Shown: positions 61,599 to 64,000 of the stretch, piece after piece
Position numbering within the stretch: position 1 is the first letter of the stretch
Layout of the letters: each line of letters begins with the position of its first letter
Assembly: GCA_964432595.1 (NCBI GenBank)
Contig: CAYSOF010000001.1
Location: forward strand, 124,001-188,000
Direction: 5' to 3'
DNA from: DASYLJ01 sp964432595
Lineage (GTDB): Bacteria; Desulfobacterota; Binatia; DP-6
DNA: 64,000 nucleotides
The notes under the pieces: model-generated
Databases searched by the model: none
What the model was told of the DNA's origin: nothing
The model's input: the letters and a program-made list of their open reading frames with translations, nothing else
Position numbers and translations under genes: made by a program

Positions 61599-62354
61599 AT
61601 GGCGCCGCCGACGCTCTTCCAGTTTCGTGCATCGCATTTCAACGAGAAGGCGCGCTGGGCGCTCGACTGGAAGCGGCTCCCGCATGTGCGCGAGACCCTG
61701 CTGCCCGGGCCCCACCTGCCGCGGATGCTGTGGATGACCGGGCAGCAACAGGTGCCCGTGCTCGTGATCGACGGCGAGACCATCGCCGACTCGACGCGCA
61801 TCATCGCCGCGCTCGAGTCGCGGCACCCGTCGCCGCCGCTCTACCCGGCCGACGACGCCGCGCGCCGGCGCGCACTGGAGCTCGAGGACTACTTCGACGA
61901 GCAGCTCGGACCGGCGATCCGTCGTGTCGTGTTCTTCGAGGTGCTGGACGACCCGGACTTCGTGACCGATGCGTTCGCCGGCGGCGAAGGGCCGGTGACA
62001 CGCTGGCTGTACCGCATGGTGCAACCTGGTGTGCGCATGGCGATGCGCAGCGCGATGAACATCACGCCCGAGGGCGCCGAGCGCAGCCGCGTCAAGGTCC
62101 GCGAGGCGCTCGACCGGATCGAGGTCGAGCTGCAGCCGTCGGGCTATCTCGTCGGCGACGCGTTCAGCGTGGCCGACCTGACCGCGGCGGCGCTGCTGTC
62201 GCCGGTCGTCGCACCGCCGGAGTTCCCATATCCGTTGCCCACGCCGCCGCCGGGTGGACGACGGTATCGCGACGAGCTCGCCGCGCATCCCGTGTTCCGC
62301 TGGGCCGAGGACATGTACCGGCGACACCGCGGGACGTCGGCGGCGATCAGGTGA
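61599..62354 (+). CDS. Glutathione S-transferase family protein
   Basis: 251-aa GST. N-terminal thioredoxin-like domain (about 1-78; LFQFRASHFNEKARWALDW, QQQVPVLVIDGETIADSTRII with the cis-Pro before Val) and an all-alpha C-terminal domain (about 90-235; FDEQLGPAIRRVVFFEVL, LVGDAFSVADLTAAALL). The catalytic residue is probably Ser or Cys of the FRAS region, typical of a bacterial subgroup. Start ATG at 61599 with a close -10 element. Convergent with glcF: 6 bp separate the stops. Confidence 0.9.
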   Translation: MAPPTLFQFRASHFNEKARWALDWKRLPHVRETLLPGPHLPRMLWMTGQQQVPVLVIDGETIADSTRIIAALESRHPSPPLYPADDAARRRALELEDYFDEQLGPAIRRVVFFEVLDDPDFVTDAFAGGEGPVTRWLYRMVQPGVRMAMRSAMNITPEGAERSRVKVREALDRIEVELQPSGYLVGDAFSVADLTAAALLSPVVAPPEFPYPLPTPPPGGRRYRDELAAHPVFRWAEDMYRRHRGTSAAIR

Positions 62355-62360
62355 GCAGGA

Positions 62361-63593
62361 TCACGTGAGCCCGTGCGCGCGCGCGAGCAGGTCGATGGGG
62401 TGCTCGACGTCGACCGCGAGCCCGCGCGCGATGGCCCCAGCGCGCATCTGCAGCAGGCAGCCGGGATTCGCCGCCGCGACGACGTCGGCGCCGCTCGCGG
62501 CGACGTGATCGAGCTTGCGGTCGAGCAGGCGGCGCGCCATCGCCGGCTCGGTCAGGTTGTAGGTGCCGGCGCTGCCGCAGCAGGTGTCGGATTCGGCCAG
62601 CTCGACGAGCCGCCAGCCCGGCACCGACGCGAGCAGCGTGCGGACCTGCGCGCGCACGCCCTGCCCGTGGGCGAGATGACAGGGATCGTGCACGGCGATC
62701 GTCCGCGCCGCCGCCGGCGGCGGCGACGGCAGCCCCATCTCGGCGAGCAGCTCCGTCGCGTCACGGGCGCGGGCCGCGACCCACGCCGCGTTCGCGTCGT
62801 CCGGCAACAGGTGCGTGTACTCGCGGACGAGCGCGCCGCAGCCGGCCGCGTTGGTCACCACCCAGTCCGCGCCCGTCGCGGCCAGCATGGCGGTGGCCTG
62901 CGTCGCCAGCACGACCGCACGCTCGCGCGCGCCGAGGTGCAGCGGCAGCGCCCCGCAGCAGCCCTGCGCCCGCGGCACGACGACGCGCACGCCCGCGCGT
63001 CGCAGCAACGCGGCGGTCGCGTGGTTCGTGGCGTCGAAGAGCGTCTCCGCCACGCATCCGGTGAGGAGCACCGCCGTCCCGCGCGCGCTTCCTTCCGGCT
63101 CGAGCACCGGCGGCAAGGGGCGGCGCGCGGTGCGCGGCAACGCCGCCGCGTACGCCGACCATCGCCACGGCAGCGTGCGCAGCCAGGAGGCGCCGGCGAT
63201 CAGCCGCGCCGGTGCGAACGCGAGCCGCCGCATCCACGGCGTGGTCAGCGCCGCGGCGAGCAGCGTGCGCGCCGCGCGCGCCGGCGCCGGCCGGTGTCGC
63301 TCGAGAAACGGCCGCGCCGTCTCGATGAGGGCGCCGTAGGGCACGCCCGACGGGCACGCCGTCTCGCAGGCGCGGCAGCCGAGGCACAGGTCGAGATGGC
63401 GGCGCACCTCGTCCGTCGGCTCGAGCCGCCCCTCTTCGAGCCCGCGCAGCAGCGCGATGCGGCCGCGGGGCGAGTCGGGCTCGGTGCCGAGCTCGAGATA
63501 GGTCGGGCACGACGACAGGCAGAGGCCGCAGTGGACGCACGAGAGGAGCTGCTCGGTAGGGACCACGCGGACGGCGGAGGTGGTCGGCCCCAT
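62361..63593 (-). CDS. glcF: Glycolate oxidase iron-sulfur subunit
   Basis: 410-aa electron-transfer subunit of glycolate oxidase. Two [4Fe-4S] motifs: Cys19, 22, 25 and 29 (CVHCGLCLSSC) and Cys70, 73, 76 and 80 (CLGCRACETAC). Two CCG domains follow, with TGCVAETLFD..., GCCGALPLHLGARERA, HDPCHLAHGQG, and CCGSAGTYNLTEP. It works with GlcD/GlcE in the membrane-associated complex oxidising glycolate or D-lactate; those genes are not in this window but could lie beyond it on the minus strand. A metallo-beta-lactamase-fold gene lies upstream on the same strand. Confidence 0.92.
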   Translation of the reverse strand: MGPTTSAVRVVPTEQLLSCVHCGLCLSSCPTYLELGTEPDSPRGRIALLRGLEEGRLEPTDEVRRHLDLCLGCRACETACPSGVPYGALIETARPFLERHRPAPARAARTLLAAALTTPWMRRLAFAPARLIAGASWLRTLPWRWSAYAAALPRTARRPLPPVLEPEGSARGTAVLLTGCVAETLFDATNHATAALLRRAGVRVVVPRAQGCCGALPLHLGARERAVVLATQATAMLAATGADWVVTNAAGCGALVREYTHLLPDDANAAWVAARARDATELLAEMGLPSPPPAAARTIAVHDPCHLAHGQGVRAQVRTLLASVPGWRLVELAESDTCCGSAGTYNLTEPAMARRLLDRKLDHVAASGADVVAAANPGCLLQMRAGAIARGLAVDVEHPIDLLARAHGLT

Positions 63594-63614
63594 GACGCGG
63601 CCGACCTTCGCACC

Positions 63615-64000
63615 TCAGACGACGAAGCGCCAGGCGTCGCCGTGCCGCACGATCCGCCCGCCGACGGGCGTCGCGAAGTGCGTTCCGATGACGAGCACCG
63701 GCTGGTCGGCGTAGCGCTCGAGGAATGCTCGCCGCGTCCGCCGCGCCGCATCCGCGTCGACGTCGAAGTTGCTGTGCCACCCTGGCTCCGCGCACTGCAC
63801 CGGATGGTGCATCACGTCGCCCGTGATGATCGCGTCGACGCCGCCGGAGCGGATGCGCACGCTGACGTGCCCGGGCGTGTGACCCGGCGTCGGCTCGAGC
63901 CACACCTCGTCCGTCAGACGATGGTCCGGCGCGACCAGGTCGACGAGGCCGGCGTCGACGACGGGGCGCACCGAGTCGCCGACGACGTCGCCTTCGACCA
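63615..64000 (-). CDS. Metallo-beta-lactamase-fold hydrolase (5' end outside window)
   Basis: C-terminal part of a metallo-beta-lactamase-fold enzyme; the frame remains open to the window edge, so the start and the HxHxDH motif are missing. Seen: PTPGHTPGHVSV with its metal-binding His, ITGDVMHHPVQ with the bridging Asp, and GTHFATPVGGRI with the last His. About 128 residues are visible of a usual 270-300. The ITGDVMHH and GTHF pattern resembles quorum-quenching or lactonase-type and uncharacterised hydrolases. 21 bp separate it from glcF on the same strand. Confidence 0.85.
   Translation of the reverse strand, partial: VEGDVVGDSVRPVVDAGLVDLVAPDHRLTDEVWLEPTPGHTPGHVSVRIRSGGVDAIITGDVMHHPVQCAEPGWHSNFDVDADAARRTRRAFLERYADQPVLVIGTHFATPVGGRIVRHGDAWRFVV

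Overview
The window is a contiguous stretch of a very GC-rich (about 70% by eye) Gram-negative-type bacterial chromosome, densely packed with short operons in which many genes overlap by ATGA or GTGA. Tol/Exb proteins, a lipoprotein, P-domain and papain-like exported proteins with Cys-rich 'DGDACT' tails, two CaiB/BaiF CoA-transferases, an SCP-x-type thiolase/DUF35 pair and a luciferase-like oxidoreductase together suggest a soil-type lineage of the former Deltaproteobacteria (Binatota, Myxococcota or Desulfobacterota relatives). No rRNA or marker gene is present, so this placement is inference. I found no tRNA, rRNA, CRISPR array, prophage or intact insertion sequence.

Layout. 1-3217: Mg2+ channel MgtE (cut by the window edge), a DASS anion transporter, a small membrane protein and a long inverted repeat. 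3336-4886: a secreted P-domain protein. 4969-8231: an unsaturated-fatty-acid module (desaturase, its ferredoxin-type reductase and a divergent DesT/FabR-like TetR repressor) with a recognisable operator. 8294-10643: a PNPOx-fold protein, a nucleotidyltransferase and an alpha/beta hydrolase. 10584-14017 (minus): luciferase-like oxidoreductase, SDR and D-aminoacylase-type hydrolase. 14020-17354 (minus): a collagen-motif exported protein and a large papain-like protease. 17431-19147: NTF2-like, SLOG and GIY-YIG proteins plus an acetyltransferase. 19223-20898: a 176-bp inverted-repeat element and an iron-sulfur photolyase. 20902-27211: an RpiR-regulated catabolic cluster (enolase-superfamily enzyme, YtcJ amidohydrolase, DUF2817 peptidase fused to GNAT, and an exported hydrolase). 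27241-30063: oxygenase-fold protein, small membrane protein, shikimate-dehydrogenase homologue and GNAT. 30179-33486: hybrid histidine kinase and serine hydrolase. 33573-35469: thiolase/DUF35. 35566-42013: LytS/LytTR two-component pair followed by a vWA-TolQ-TolR-TPR envelope operon. 42118-45931: IS630 remnant, SEC-C protein, and a nucleotidyltransferase/small-protein pair separated by two palindromic elements. 45912-48627: lipoprotein, DUF488, DHH phosphoesterase and VOC protein. 49136-53148: cell-wall and housekeeping genes (Ddl, DD-carboxypeptidase with SPOR, histidine phosphatase, LOG). 53232-59156: MoxR/vWA pair, two CoA-transferases and an exported repeat protein. 59204-60579: PurU and a degenerate APS-kinase-like protein. 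60673-64000: glycine-zipper protein, GST, GlcF and a truncated metallo-beta-lactamase-fold protein.

Two cross-window patterns stand out. First, many promoter-proximal genes without a Shine-Dalgarno sequence have a TAnnnT-like -10 hexamer 6-8 nt before the start codon, suggesting widespread leaderless mRNAs. Second, non-coding space is occupied by long palindromic, MITE-like elements. The most promising candidates for something undescribed are the two-component-linked vWA/TolQR/TPR module and the RpiR/enolase/YtcJ/DUF2817-GNAT cluster.
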